A stretch of DNA of 64,000 nucleotides from Sthenelais limicola (GCA_942159475.1 OW804097.1:117464789-117528788), one strand, 5' to 3'; positions 27,401-42,419 are shown, counted from the first letter of the stretch. A program made the numbers and translations. Notes: generated from the sequence alone by a model not told the origin.

Positions 27401-30400
27401 ATATCTAAAGGGCCTTGTCCACCAAGCCGATTCTCATGCGATTTTGCGCCGCAGAGGACTCTTTTGCACTAAATCCTGGAAGACCTGAGAAACATAGCTT
27501 TCACAGAAGGATTTTTAAGAAGTAATTTGTAAATGCTTCGTCCCTTTTTCCGAATTTCATTGTAAATTCTGTGAGAATCGCATGAGAATCGGCTTAGTGG
27601 ACAAGGCCCTTAAGTTGTTCATTAGCATGTGTTTGAAGAGTTTCTGAAATGTAACCTTGACATTGGTCAGGAGGCCTGGGGTCGAATCAGAACGCCGGAT
27701 CTCCCCAACAAAATGGACAGTCGAGCATATTACCTACAGGTAACAATAACAACTGGGCCCGGTTTACTCGACTGCTTATCGCTTGTCCTTTTTGGTGGTT
27801 TGTCGCCAGTCCGACTGATGTGATCGCTAACCCCACTCACTTGTAGTCTGCTAATGTCCTGCTACAAAACAGGGGTGCAAGTTGTATTTATTATAGGGCG
27901 ACTCCACTAGAGAGAAAAACGGCGCCGACAAATTTTGTTGTTGCCCACTAATTTGTTGCAACAAATATCCATACAGAAACAACAGTTTCCAGAGAATGTG
28001 GCAACACATCTGACACTCCTCCATTTGCGTTTTCATTGCAAACATGAAATGAACTGATGTTAGTGGGCAACAACAAATGTGTCACCGCCGTTTTTCCTCT
28101 AGTGGAGTCGCCCCATTACCCACTTCTGTCCGTATAAAAGTATTTACTCTCAATAAGAAAAAAAGAGAAATGAAGTGACCTTGTGAAATAGTTATTTTCT
28201 AAGGGCTACTATTTAAATTATTCTGTTAGCTACTTGTAATTTATCCTTCCAAGCTTTGAAAGGTCCTGGGGGTAAATCCTGCACCTTTGGTCGCTGGTCA
28301 TAAATAATGCCACTGTGGCTCTCTGAAACAGTCTAGGCTCAGAGTAGATAAAGTCCCTCCAAACTGAGGGAAAGCCTCTCGCTCCAAAACCGTATAATGC
28401 CATTAGAATCTCGTCAGGACGCCTACTTCAGGGCCGGGAAAGCCATTAGCGCAGTAGGCGTCTAATCATTGACATACCATTCTCATCTCATCTGAGAGGC
28501 TGTGAGCCTAGACTGGAAACTTTCGTATGGTTTAAGAAACACCAGAGTGGAGTGAATCTGTACTTAGACATCTTACTTTTAGGTTAACAATCTTAAGAAA
28601 TTCCAATGAAACATTAAGATCATTTTACCGAATAAGTGATCTACTCGATAAGTACGACGCTAAAACCTTGGTTCCACCCTTTCTACTCACGAAATACATT
28701 CTCATGGGATCTCTTATTAGGTCGACTTGTGAGACATACAAGACATTCTTGCACCCTTGCCTTTCGTCTGTGACTATTGGAGTGTATTTGATTGAAAGAC
28801 GCTTGCTCACACTGCTGTGCGTACGTTCGTGTCGACTGGTATATGTCTATGTCCTCTTGTCTTGTCGTGTCCGTCCCCTGTTGTTCGCCTGCCCATGATT
28901 TTAACATCTGTGGGCAGGTCAGTCTAGCCTTTAACATACGGGTCCCTATGTCTGTCCAAAACGCCATTTGTGCTGTAGGTATTAAAGGTACGTGGGTCAG
29001 ATTTTCAGAAAATGTACAATTCGCCTTCACCAATTTTCTCAAATAACCCAAATTTCAGATGAACATAAAGTTCACCAATTTTCTCAAATAACCCAAATTT
29101 CAGATGAACATACAGTTCAACCTAACCAAACAGATTGCTGGAATCAATGCAATGCCGAATATACTCGAATTTATTTACTCGAGTATTGGCCAAATTGCAG
29201 CCTAACTTTGTACAGCTGCCAATTGTACATTTTCTGAAAATCTGACCCACGTGTTGTCAGTCGGTCCATTTTAGGCCAACAGATATGTTGTCAATGCAAT
29301 TTATACCCTCTGGGAATTTCTATATCAATTCATGGTTCGTCTTTCGTCCTGGCAAGTGGTCCATGGCTGATAGCGATTTATTTTTTTAAAAATACTTTTT
29401 ATTCAGGTTAGAGCACTACATCAGGATCAATCAAATTAATTTTAACAGTATGGCTCATCGGTTCACCTACTGGTGGTCTTCCTTTCGATCCCTGAGCCGG
29501 CAGAGGGTGGACAATTTTAGCTGTAGTTTAAATCACATTCAAATCATTGGACAAGAAGTCCAGAAGGATAAAAAAAACAATATAACACACAAAAGTTATG
29601 TCAAGTTGAGTAAAATCAATGATAATCTACTACAGAATGTCAAATAGATATTTTCAATGGTTACACTTTAGTTAGCCTGTATAAGATCTTGTTTGATGGG
29701 GTACTTTAAAATAAAAGACAGGCCTCTCTACATTCCCCGAAGTAGATAATTGTTTTGATCAAAGCGTTGGCATATGTAGACTGCCAAACAAAATAAACAA
29801 ACAAACATAGAATACATGTCTGTTCTGTGGTACACGTTTTCAATGCAACACAATTCAATTTCAACTGGTTGGTAGTCTCTCCACCTCATCTTTAAAATAA
29901 AGGTTTATGGTCGATTCCAACGAACTGTCTGCTTTTAATGGATCATAAAATAGGCATTATGTTTTATAAGATTGGAACGTTATAAGTGATACCATCGGAT
30001 TCTGCTCAAAAAGAGGTTTCAGGGGACATTGATTGTTGTTCTAGCACAAAAATTAAGTCATCCAGAGCTCCCAAACCACCCTATTTTAGCCCCATTTTCC
30101 CCAAACGACCTAGGGTTTAATTGTTCAGTGTAGTATAATGAATAAATAAGCAGTTCCAAACAAAAAATAAAAGTAGCAAATTTCAGAGAATATGTTCTTT
30201 ATTTTTTTAATGGTGAGGGAAATGGTTTATACGAGACACTGCCATTGTCTCCATTGGTTCTTTGGATTTTCTTAATTTAGAAATACAGTGGAACCTCTCT
30301 ATTGAGACCACCCTTGGGACTGAACGATGTGTGTTCTTATAGCGAGGTGGTCTCATTAGTAGAGGGGCTAAAATAATAATAAGAAAGAAATTCGAGACTG

Positions 30401-33400
30401 AGAAACTGGTCTTAATACAGGGGTGGTCTCTATAGAGAGGTGGTCTTTATGCGAGGTTCCACTGTAGACATGTAGACCCGTTTGTCTCCTTTCCTTCCTA
30501 ATGTAATATCGAGCCATTGACAAATAAAAGATTTTCTTATCTTATCTTATCTTATCACCTCTGATACCTAATACAGTCTTATGGTGGGAAAGAGGTGTAG
30601 GATTATTTTTTCCGTATTAAAGGTTATTTCTGAGGGTAACAACAAACATTATCACGTGTCAATTCGGGGGTGGGGTTGGGGATCGGGGTCGGGATCAAGT
30701 GCATTCAATCAGGTCCAGAAGGCAGTTTTGGACCCCTAAGTTTTAGAGGCCATTAACACTTGTAGCCTTAGTCTTAGCCTTGTGGTTAAGCTTATCGCTG
30801 GATGTGGAATCGAGGAATGTGGCCGTCTGGACCTGACTGCATTGAGAATACCTTCCCTGAGTCGTTTTCACATCGATACACTTTCGTCTGTCACATAGAT
30901 TATTGTAAACCCGGGTGTCACTCTAAACTAAACCTCTCACTCTTTGACTATACCATCCTTAAGTTTGATTTCTCACAATGATTTAATCATGTCCTCTTTG
31001 TCAATACTCGGGTGTTCAAGTTGAAGGCAATCTACAAATAATCATCTTGATACAATAGGGGATTTGCATAGCCGCCATTTTGAATCTTGATTCGCATGGA
31101 ATTATGGGACTAATGGTACTGTATAAAACCTATAGAAAACATGCCATGTTTAGCATGGTGTATTTATCAATGCTCTAATGTCAATATCCATGTGTTATAC
31201 ATGTTCCCATAACACAAGTCTCCATCTTTCCCATCATGCATTTGGTTTTCATAGATCATTTATACAAGCTATAATATTGATGACACCATTCTTGAAGTTT
31301 TCGATAAAAATGTTGCCAAATATTGTATGTCAAATTTCAACAGAATCCATCCCAGGATGCACTGTGACAGACATGCGCAGTGAGATATGCAAATCCCCTA
31401 TTGTTGTCGGGCATTTAATGGCTACTATCAGGGATACTAATGGCCCTTACCAAAACAAATGGTATCGCATAGATTATTTTATTGTAAACCCGGGTGTCAC
31501 TCTAAACTAAACCTCTCACTCTTTGACTATATCATCCTTAAGTTTGATTTCTCACAATGATTTGATTATGTCCTCTTTGTCAATACTCGGGTGTTCAAGT
31601 TGAAGGCAATCTACAAATAATCATCTTGATACAATAGGGGATTTGCATAGCCGCCATTTTGAATCTTGATTTGCATGGAATTATGGGACTAATGGTACAG
31701 CCTAAAATCTATAGAAAACATGCAATGTTAAGCATGAAATATTTATCAATGCTCTAATGTTAATATCTATGTGTTATACGTGTTTCCATGAACAAGTCGC
31801 CATCTTTCCCATCATGCATTTGGTTTTCATAGATCATTTATACAAGCTATAATATTGATGACACCATTCTTGAAGTTTTCGATAAAAATGTTGCCAAATA
31901 TTGTATGTCAAATTTCAACAGAATCCATCCCAGGATGCACTGTGACAGACATGCACAGTGAGATATGCAAATCCCCTATTGTTGTCGGGCATTTAATGGC
32001 TACTATCAGGGATACTAATGGCCCTTACCAAAACAAATGGTATCGCATAGATTATTTTATTGTAAACCCGGGTGTCACTCTAAACTAAACCTCTCACTCT
32101 CTGACTATATCATCCTTAAGTTTGATTTCTCATAATGATTTGATTATGTCCTCTTTGTCAATACTCGGGTGTTCAAGTTGAAGGCAATCTACAAATGGGT
32201 CAGATTTTCAGAAAATGTACAATTGGCAGCTGTACACATTCAGTAAATTCTGCTAAATTAGGCTGCAATTTGGTCAATACTAGGTAAATTCGGGTATATT
32301 CAGCGTTGCATTGATTCTAGCAATCTGTTTGGTTAGGTTGAACTCTATTTTGAACTTTATTTTCGTCTAAAATTTGGGTTGTTTGAAAAGATAGGCGAAG
32401 TTGAATTGTACATTTTCTGAAAATCTGATCCAAATAATCATCTTGATACAGTTGCTTTTAATGGCTACTATCAGGGATACGTTCGGAGAGGCACTGAGGA
32501 ATTGTATGCAGTGTGATATCTGTAGAATGCATTAAACGTGGCAGCTGTTCCTGTACCTCTTATTTTACACCTATTCTCTTTAAGTTTTCCAATTTCCCTT
32601 ACCTATGGTTACTTTAGGTGGATTATCAAGCCTGCTCCAACATCAACATCAACATCAACAACATCATACACCTTGTAGTTCATCCAATACTATTTATAAT
32701 TATCCCAATGGTGCAAATGCTCATATGGCCTCTCGACATAATCCACATCGAGTTCAAGGTCATCCACAATCAGGTCAAGCTGACCTACATTCGGGTCATA
32801 TGGGTAGGTTAGATGCTCAATTTCTGCATGAGGCCGCTGAGTGTAGCTTATTATATATATATATACATGTTGTGGGCAACCGTTGAGCGACGGGACCAGT
32901 CCTTACAACATACTAGGAACTTGTTAGAATGTATTCATTGGTGTGCATTCAGGAAAACAAATAATAACGCATGCGTCATTTGTTTTTCTTTATAGTTGTA
33001 ATGAGGTATTGTGTTGAACTGAAAAATCGTCAAGGGGCTACGAGCAGGGTTCTTAACCATAGTGTTCTTACTTGGTATCAACAAGGGTTTTTACCAATGA
33101 AACTTTAAAATGTTTTTTATTTAAACATGGCGATGTGCGACCTCCCTAGTCCATGCTACTAAAAAAAAAGAAGGAAAAAAAGAAACTTTAAAATGGAACA
33201 GGATAGATTAGAAAAGCTAGTCCGACCCTAGACTAAAATTAACAATTGGTACTGCAATGAACTTATAATTTAGTTTTTATCAGGCACGTCCTTATTTTAA
33301 GTCACTTTTAAATGTGCTGATATAATCAGAAGGTCAACAATTTACATACATATTCTTTGTGTATTTGAAGTCAGCAACGGACACACGTTGGAATGGTACT

Positions 33401-36400
33401 AAATATAGATTCCAAAATAATTTTAATAATATTGATGCCCAGATAACGTCCTACATTGTATTTTTATCATTACCAATTACCTATTACCTATACCACTTAT
33501 TTGTACCTAACCTAAATGTCACAGGTTACTGAGGAAAATATGGAGAAATCCAGGAGATGTACCTGTATGAAAAGAATAAATAAAAACGTATTCAATTTAA
33601 ATTAAAAAAAAGCATTGTACAAAAAAGAGGCATACATTTATAAAGTAAATTCCATATCTTCCTGTATGCTCCTGGTCTATGGACAAAGTAAAAATAAAAG
33701 TAAAGTTAAAGTAGAGAGACAGAACCATCTACACTAGTAACAGCGATGTAGAAATGTATTAATTAAAATTAACTTCTCTCACGCTTTACTATCTGTCCAA
33801 GTGTATGTGGCCGATGAGAAAAGTTTATACCATCGAGAAAAAGTTGAAAAGATCGAGAACAGTAATCATTCGTGGTTGAGACATCCTCCCTAGGCACCCC
33901 CGCAGCGAGTTACTAACGTAGCGACCACACTGCCATGGGGAGGGTGGGTTGAGGTTGATAGATATAATGTTCAATCATAGATTATGCCCCTTATAATCTA
34001 TGGTTCAATGGTGTAACGTTTTAAGGTATCCATCGTGAAGGAAGGAGTTGTTGCGTAGCCTGGCCGTACCTTCCATGTCCCCTACTCGTGTCTGTCACTG
34101 CACTCTATGTTACATGTGTAGTTAGGTGTTTTATAAGTGCTATAATCTGTCCGAAAAGTAGTTGACACGTGATTCCTTAGTCCCTTTAAGGGGAGGGATG
34201 GGGGTTTTTTTACTTCAAACCTTTGCCCCCTGAATCGCCGTTTGCGACCGACCATGACCAAATGTACAGCCGTATTGTATTGCACTGCCTCTGGTCCATG
34301 TGCAGCAGCTGTTGTTTTGCTTAGATGGAAGGAAGAGCTGGTTATACTGGCCCTGTTTCTCCATGGTTGATTGCAATGAGCAACTCGCTGGCAAAGGGTT
34401 AACAGGTCATTGTCATAAATAGAAGTAAACAATCTCCCACTTTCTTAAAGGAATAAGGAATCATGTATCAACTACTTTAAGGACAGACTATAGCATCATT
34501 TGTAAGCGTCTTGTTTTATGTTTTGCCTGCCAGTACCTTAAGGTATTCTCGGTTCCTTACTTGAGGATATTCTGCTTAATATGTATCTTGTATCTTTAGT
34601 CTTTACCATGTGGGTATCTACCGACCAATTCAGCATCAAACCTCGACCACCCATTCTTAACTCTTTGTTTTGTTCCCACTTAATGTCTTTTAGAGTATCT
34701 TGCACTGTCGGCGCTAGCTGTCCCTCACATGATGATATTTTGTTTTTTCTTGTACAGAGCTTTCAGTCAATTCTCCCTATTTTCATTCCTTCTTACTCTT
34801 TATTCCTTATTCATATCTTTTACATTCGCTAAAATTGTCATTTCATATTGGTGAATTATATTTCTAAGAATATCTTAATAGTTACTTTTCCCCTGTATAT
34901 CTCTTAGCGTTTTATTTACTAATTTGTTTCATAACACCGAAATTTAATAGTGTTTCTAAGGATTTATATAAAGGGAATTAATTTGAAATATGTTGTCAAC
35001 TTGTATTCATTATACTGAGTAGTTTTAAGTTTGGCCATATTTGAATAGTTCCATCTATAGGTCATATTAATGTTGTGTTAATTAAGCTTTATTTCATTAG
35101 TTTCTTCTTTGAATACTGGGTTTGGGAGCATCGTAACATATACATCGTGTCATTTACGTTATTAAATAAATACTTATTCTTTCTTTCTCCAGGTTCACAG
35201 TTGAATAATTCGCTCGACTGGTTACAGAATTTAGACAATCTAAAAGAAAGCATCAGATTGGCTAGTAGCTATAATTGGAACGACCTGGACCTTTCACAAT
35301 TTCCTGGTGAGTAACTCTCCCGCAGATTGGGATGATAATATATAGATGGAACCTAGCAAGGGGGAAGTCTGTACACTTGTTATTGACCGAGGGAGCACGG
35401 GAAGATAGAGGGCGTTAGCCCGAGATCTTCCCCACTCCCGAGGTCACTAACAAGTGTACATACTTCACCCGAGCTTTGTTCCATATTTAATACACCCCAT
35501 TAATAAATAAAAAATATAAATAATTAAAAATAAAAGAAGTAATTTACGTTTTGGGCAGACCTACTTGTTGTATGTCCCCAGGGTGACATAACTCACATGT
35601 TATGCACCACTTTGACCAAGTGTGACATACAATGCTGAAGGTATAGGCAACTGCAGCACAGGGGTGTAATAAGTGTAATTATTGACCCCTGATGAAGCCA
35701 AACTGAGGCGGATAGAGTCGCCTTAAAAATAAATGCCAGTGTTTAATAAAAAATGAATGAATAATGGACAATTTTTTTAAACTTTGGATTTAGAAAGAAC
35801 ATGGTTGTGGGAACCCAAAAAGCCCCAAAACACCATATGTCATTGGATTAGTTTTCATTTCAGGGACCGCTGAAATTTACTAATGTTCACTATAGAAGTC
35901 TATGGGAAAAACGGGTATTTTCTGTATTTCCCCAATAGCAGACGATTGAATCATACGATTTTCTTTAAAATCTATATATACATAGCTGACATGTTATTCT
36001 ACCCTCCCAATCAAAAAAAATAAGGGGTCATTGAACTAAAAAAAAAAGTTATTCATCCGAACTTGTATCATGATGAGTTTCCCCCATTGAAATCAAAGTG
36101 AATGGAAGTAAACTTCACTCATCCCTAAAACACAAAATAATATGATAACATCCTGCTTTTTTGTCTTTTGTATTCCTCCAACCATGTTCTTTCTCAAGAC
36201 AAAGTCTGAACAAAATATTGTGACTTCTACTGTTTCATGCATTAGTTCCTTGAATTCCCGCCTGCTGCAGTGCTGATGATGCTGGCATTTACCTTTAATT
36301 AACTGCTAAACAAATTTCACTGCCAGATGTTTTTAGTTGAGTTTTCTCCATCTTCTTCTTCATAATAGTTTCCCATTTTATCTCCATGCCGATCCACCTT

Positions 36401-39400
36401 CGTCATCATAAGGAGGCTGGACACAATTTGGAAAAATCATTAGATTTTCCCCCAAATTGCTCCAGTGATAATTTCAAGTACCCTGAATTCGAAAATACCA
36501 TTTATAAAGGACCTTTCCATATTCATTTCTTCATAGTCTTTGCATGAATACCACTTTATATTAATTTTGGGAATTGCCCTCACGTAAACGGCTGTAGGTG
36601 TTAATTTGGTTCAGTGGAATTATAATTTATACCATTAAATAAAGTTCAAATGAAGTTCGAGCATTCTTGCCTGTTTAGCTTGCATATATATGGGTCAGAT
36701 CGTCAGAAAATATACAATTCGCTTCCGGAAATCATCCCAAATGATCCAAATTTAAGTCAAAAATGAGGTTCCGAATACAGTTCACCCTAACCGAACAAAC
36801 TAAGGGAAACAGCATAATACCAAATATACTCAGATATACCTTAGTTTGGGCTATTTTTCAGTTGAATTTAACAAAACTCATTAACTATGTAGAGCAGTCG
36901 ATTGTATATTTTCTGGCGAATAACGGTGTAAGCATTTGAAACAACACACATATGGGTCAGATTTTCAGAATATGTACAATTGGCAGCTCTACACATTTCG
37001 TAAATTCTGCTAAATTAGGCTGCAATTTGGTCAATACTAAGTAAATTCGAGTATATTTGGCCTTGCATTGATTCTAGCAATCTGTTTGGTTAGGTTGAAC
37101 TATATTTTGAACCTTATTTTCGTCTGAAATTTGGGTTATTTGAGAAGATTGGCGAAGTTAAAGCCGAAACACAATATAGAAATCCAAAGATTTTTTTTTG
37201 CAAATAGCAGAAACATTATAGTCTTAGGCGTAATTATGAAGCATATTATAGTGATCAACATCATTATTTACCAGCAAAAGCATCATAAAAGAAGTCACCT
37301 CCTCTCATACAAGGAGGCAGACATATTGGTGACCAACAGCGCCACTGGTGGTGATTTACGCTTATTGATGACGTCACTGGCCCACTAGTTCTGATTGGTC
37401 AACCTACTCGGCACATAGCCTACATATGTCAACAAACATTGAACTTACAGCTACTTAGTTTGAAGCATTGGTATATACATATAATCTTTTGATGTATTAA
37501 CAGTGAGAATATTTGGATATTCATACCATCACAAACAGATCATAAATACGCCCTTAGTCATCCATGAAACATCCAATTTTAGTCTGCAAATCTTCCCCCA
37601 CTGCGCCGAAAGTGAATGCTACAAACGGCGGCAGCGGCGGCACTGTTTTGACACATTCAATCCTCTCCCCCACCTCACCTTAACCCTCCAAAGCTTTTAC
37701 ACCTGCCCCAGCATTTGTTTATGGCATATTCAGGCTCAAAGGTAACTAGTATGCAATGCTCATCATTCGTTTATACAAAAAATGGCTCAAATCGATTGAA
37801 AAATTATATGTCCATTCAGGCATGGCAGGGGCAAAGGCCTGCACCTCATTGTGACTTGTGGGTATCATACGTCATCAGAAGTCACATGACCTACAGCAAT
37901 GGCGGCGTTCATACAAGTTGTCTGCTCTAATTAATTCCATGTAAAATAGCTCCCCACTTCTTTAATAAATGAGAATTACATAAAATGCATAGGTGAGGTA
38001 GTTGGATACTATTTCCCCGCCTAGAAAATGTATACATGATATCCTATGAAGTTTCGGCTTTAAGTTGTACATTTTCTGAAAATCTGACCCAATATATGAC
38101 TTTATCTTCTCTGTGTGCAGGGCTACTGGAAAGTATGAAAGCGGCAGATCTTAGCAACTGGTCACTCAATCCAGAACAGTTTGCCGACTTGGCGTCCTCG
38201 TTAAACAGCTTCTTCAATCAGACAGGTTTGGCAAACGAATTGCAAAACCAGGCTGCTACGAACGGAGGACCGTCTCCGTTCAATGTCAGTCAGAACAGTA
38301 CCAGCTCCACCGGCACAGGTAGGTTATTTGCTACCTTCTGTTAGTTGACCTTAGTTCATGGTCATACAATTGACCGAATGCCCTTGTGATAAATGACAGA
38401 TGTATTCGTATATAGGCTAGGGGCCAGATCGTGTAGAATGACTACTCTGTTATTATTGCCCACTTGCCAAATGAATAGAAACTGAATTAGAAAGAGGGAA
38501 GGGGAGTCCTCCCCCACCCCCATTAAGTATAATGTATTTGGTTATGTTCCCGTGGTTTTAGGGTGGTCTCCACTGGCTGCGGTAAGCTCTGCGGTAAGCC
38601 TTGCGATGGTGCTGTGTTGTTGACGAGTGGCGAGGTCCTGCCTACATCGTTCACTGACCATGTGGGCAAAGACCTTGTCATTCCTCACCACCTACAGAAC
38701 CAGCACAAACCATCGCAAGGCTTACCGCAGAGCTAACCACAGCCAGTGGAGACCACCCTTTAAGCCCAGTGTACGCTGAATTGATTTTCTCGCCGGTGGT
38801 CAGTCGGGGGAGAAACAAGAGGGCAGTCAGGTCAGTGGAGATGCATGACAGATGAATGAGCTGACAGACTGGCGGCTGTCAGTATTGGATGAATCCATGT
38901 GTCACCGCATTTGTTCAATCCGTCGGCTGATGTTTTCGTGCTATTTAATTGGCACTAATAGAAGCAACGAGAGCTTCATTTACTCTCGTTGATAGAAGCG
39001 TACGTAGTGATACTAATATTTAGGAATTGGATGTATGAGTAAAGGTCCAAGTCCACCAAGACGATTATCATGCGATATTGCACCGCAGAGGACTCTTTTG
39101 CACTAAATTCTGTGAGAATCGGCTTAGTGGACTAGGCCCTTAAGTGTGTGGAAGAAAACACATTTTAATTAACTGATAGGTGACCAAACGATAACACTGT
39201 TATTGTTTGACTTCTTCTTTAGCGTCATAAATTATCCACACATTGATTTTTGTGCTTACCAGTTGAGTCGACAAACTTGGATGAATTTTGAAATTTAAAA
39301 ATAGTTTTCAAGTGCTCTACAGAGTATTGCGTACTTATACTTCATTAAATGCACACCAATAATGTTAGTTGTAATTTTGGCTTGAAAGATATTAACATGT

Positions 39401-42382
39401 GTAATGAAATTGGTTCTTAGTCACTAGATTTAGTTCAATAACTTGTACAATCAGAGAGCTTGTAGATGAAATAGTTGGTAATTTGTGCAACTGGGTCAGA
39501 TCGTCAGAAAATGTATACTTGTCAGCCGTACACATTGATTTAATTGTGTTAAATTAGACTCAAACATTATAAATACTAGGTATATCAAAACAAGATATTT
39601 TGTATTGAATTCATTTATATATTTGCTTTTGTTGGACAGTATATTTTGCATTGCATTGATTCAACCAATCTGTTCAGTTATATTGAACTGTATTTTCGAT
39701 CTCATTTTTAAAAAAACTTGGTTATTTAAAAGGATTTCTGAATTTGGATAAAAGTAGGTATTTTGATGTATAGCGTCCTGTATGAACATTAAGAATGATA
39801 ATATGGAAAAGAAAACGTGTATATAAACGTTACAATAAATCTTTTTTTTTTCACAATAAATCAAAGACGATTGTGAACAATTTAAAAAAAAAAGAAATTG
39901 TGAACAATTTGCCATGATTAACTGGGGACAACCGGGAATTATGTGTTGTCGCCGAAATAAAGAAAATGGAAATGAAACTTTTACAAAAGGTGAATACATT
40001 TTCTGATGACTTGACCCTGCTTCTATGTGGATCAGATTTTCAGAAAATGTACAATTGGCAGCTCTACACATTTAGGAAAATCTCCTAAATTAGGCTGAAA
40101 AATGCTGAATATCGGGTACAGTATATCTGGGTATATTTGGTATCGCATTTATTTAAAGTATCAGTTCTGTTATGTTAAACTGCATTTTGAAGCTCATTTT
40201 TGTCTTAAATGTGGGTAATCTGAGAGGATTGGTGAAGGCGAATTGTACATTTTCAGAAAATCTGACCCATATGTAAACAGATATTAGCAACTAAACGTTG
40301 AATGTTGAATGTTGATGGAGAATGAGAGACTCATGTAGACTGGTTCTGTGTGTTTGCTTCTCCCGTGCAGCCACAACTAACCTCGGTGAATCGTCGGGAT
40401 CTGGGAGAGAAGGTTACTTTTCCATAGTTTGGATATTAATTATTACTCTCGGTCATTAGTGTTAAGGGTGGTCTCCACTGGCTGTGGTAAGCCTGCGGTA
40501 AGCCTTGCGGTATGCCTTGCTATGGTGCTGTTATGGTGAGAAGTGGCGAGGTCCTGCCTACATGGCCAGTGATCCATGTAGGCAGGACCTCGTCATTCCT
40601 CTCCACCTACAGAACCAGCACAAACCATCGCAAGGCTTACCGCAGAGCTTACCGCAGCCAGTGGAGACCACCCTTTATAGTCGTTGCTCACTTTATTTGT
40701 TATGAAAGTCATTCGTTTGATTGAACAAAATCGACTGTCTGTCGATAGTTCGAACGATGAAAATCTATTATCAATATTCTAATTTTTTTTCTTTAGAAAA
40801 TCCCCGCATCGTCTTTCAAATTGTTTTGCTCTGTGATAGTACTGTTATATTATAGCCGTTCAAAATTTTATTTTCGTTACTAAATATTATGTATTCTATT
40901 TGTATATTTGAAATATTTATAAACTGTCTAATTGTGGAAATCGTACACATAGCATAACATTTTGGACTACATGTATTTGGATGCATTTATCCTTGCTCTG
41001 CCACATTTTAAGTTATTTTTGTTATGAAGGATATTATTCTCGGTAAATTCTCCTTCTTTCCTTTTACTGTGATTTCACAACCTAGTGTAGATCATCAATG
41101 TCCCGTGATTGGTCCCATTTCCGTTCTCTTTTATTTTCGTGAACATTTATCATGTTCAAAGAATCTTCATGCATGTTTTGATAAGTTTTATTGCTAGAGT
41201 AGTTGAATTACAACTAGGGGTTATGTTCTACATGCTAGGCTCCAGATAGCCTTTATATATATATATATTGAATTTTTATTCCATAAGAATATACAGAACA
41301 GGACAAAAGCCTCAAAAGATTGATCTTCCGACGAGCCCTAAACAATAGAAAATGATAGAAAAGAGTAGGCTGAAAAATGAAGAATAAAAAAAGTTTCATG
41401 ATATATCTTTACATATATAAAGCGCTGGGAAAGTAATTTGTGTTAGATTTAAGACATATATATATTTAATCGTTGGTCTGGGAGCCAAAGGCCATTTTTT
41501 GACTTAACGTGGAATTGTCGGATAAAGTTTTTTTCTTTGCTGTTTTATGAAATTTAGTATTACCTACCCCTAGGCTACATAAACCAGCAAAGAAAACAAC
41601 TTTATCCGACAAGTCCACGTTCAACTCTCTGGCTCCGGGACTAGTTACCTATAGTGGTCAATTAATAATTGATTTAATTTAAAAAGTCGCTTATAAATCA
41701 TCCCCTGAGGAAGGCCATTGGCTGATTTTGTTTTCACTCTCCGATGTTTTTCAATTCTTGATAGCATATTTTAAACAACAACCTTGATTGATACAAATAT
41801 ACTACTAAAGCATATAAGGCTAACACCTCGCTAACTCATAGACAATTCTAATGTTTTGTTATTTGTTTTTAGACTACACTACCGCACAGACGATCATAGG
41901 TGGGAACGGACAACCTACATACAGCGCTCTGACAAATGCTTCACCCATGAGTCCTCAGGAGCGGGTAAATTATTCATATCTTCTCCTTCCAGTGTACTAT
42001 TTCCCTCTTGCTTCTCGTCATCCCTCGGACGCCTCACTGATGACCCCCTTTCTGCCACTGTCTCTGTCTTTCTCTCTCCACTCTCCTGCCCACTCTTTCT
42101 CTCCCCTAGCTCTCATCTTTCTCCACTCCCTCATCTTTTCTTGTCTCTCTCTCTCTCTTTCCCCATCTCCTCTTCTCTCCCTTCTCTGTCTCATCCTCTC
42201 ACCCTTCTCTCTGTCTCCCTCTTTCTCTCCCCTCTCTTTCTCTCTCTCTCCCCTCTTCTCACTTCCCTCTCTTCTCTCTGTCTCTTCCTTTCCCCTCTCT
42301 CCACTCCCATTGCCCTCTCTCCACTCCCATTACCCTCTCTTTCTCTCTTTCTTTCTCTCTCTCTCTCTCTTTCCCTCTCTCT

Positions 42383-42419
<37 letters not shown>

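Larger units (their letters stand above)
30902..32192. repeat. 578-bp tandem duplication (2.2 units)
   Basis: Units start at 30902, 31481 and 32059 with ATTGTAAACCCGGGTGTCAC. Units one and two are almost identical; the third is partial and interrupted by a MITE at 32197. Short open frames of 77-110 codons in it are repeat-derived. Confidence 0.9.

Noticed and set aside
31178..31510. 110-codon frame and its near-copy at 31855-32088
   Set aside because: They lie within MITE copies and a tandem duplication; the repeat explains the repeated frame.
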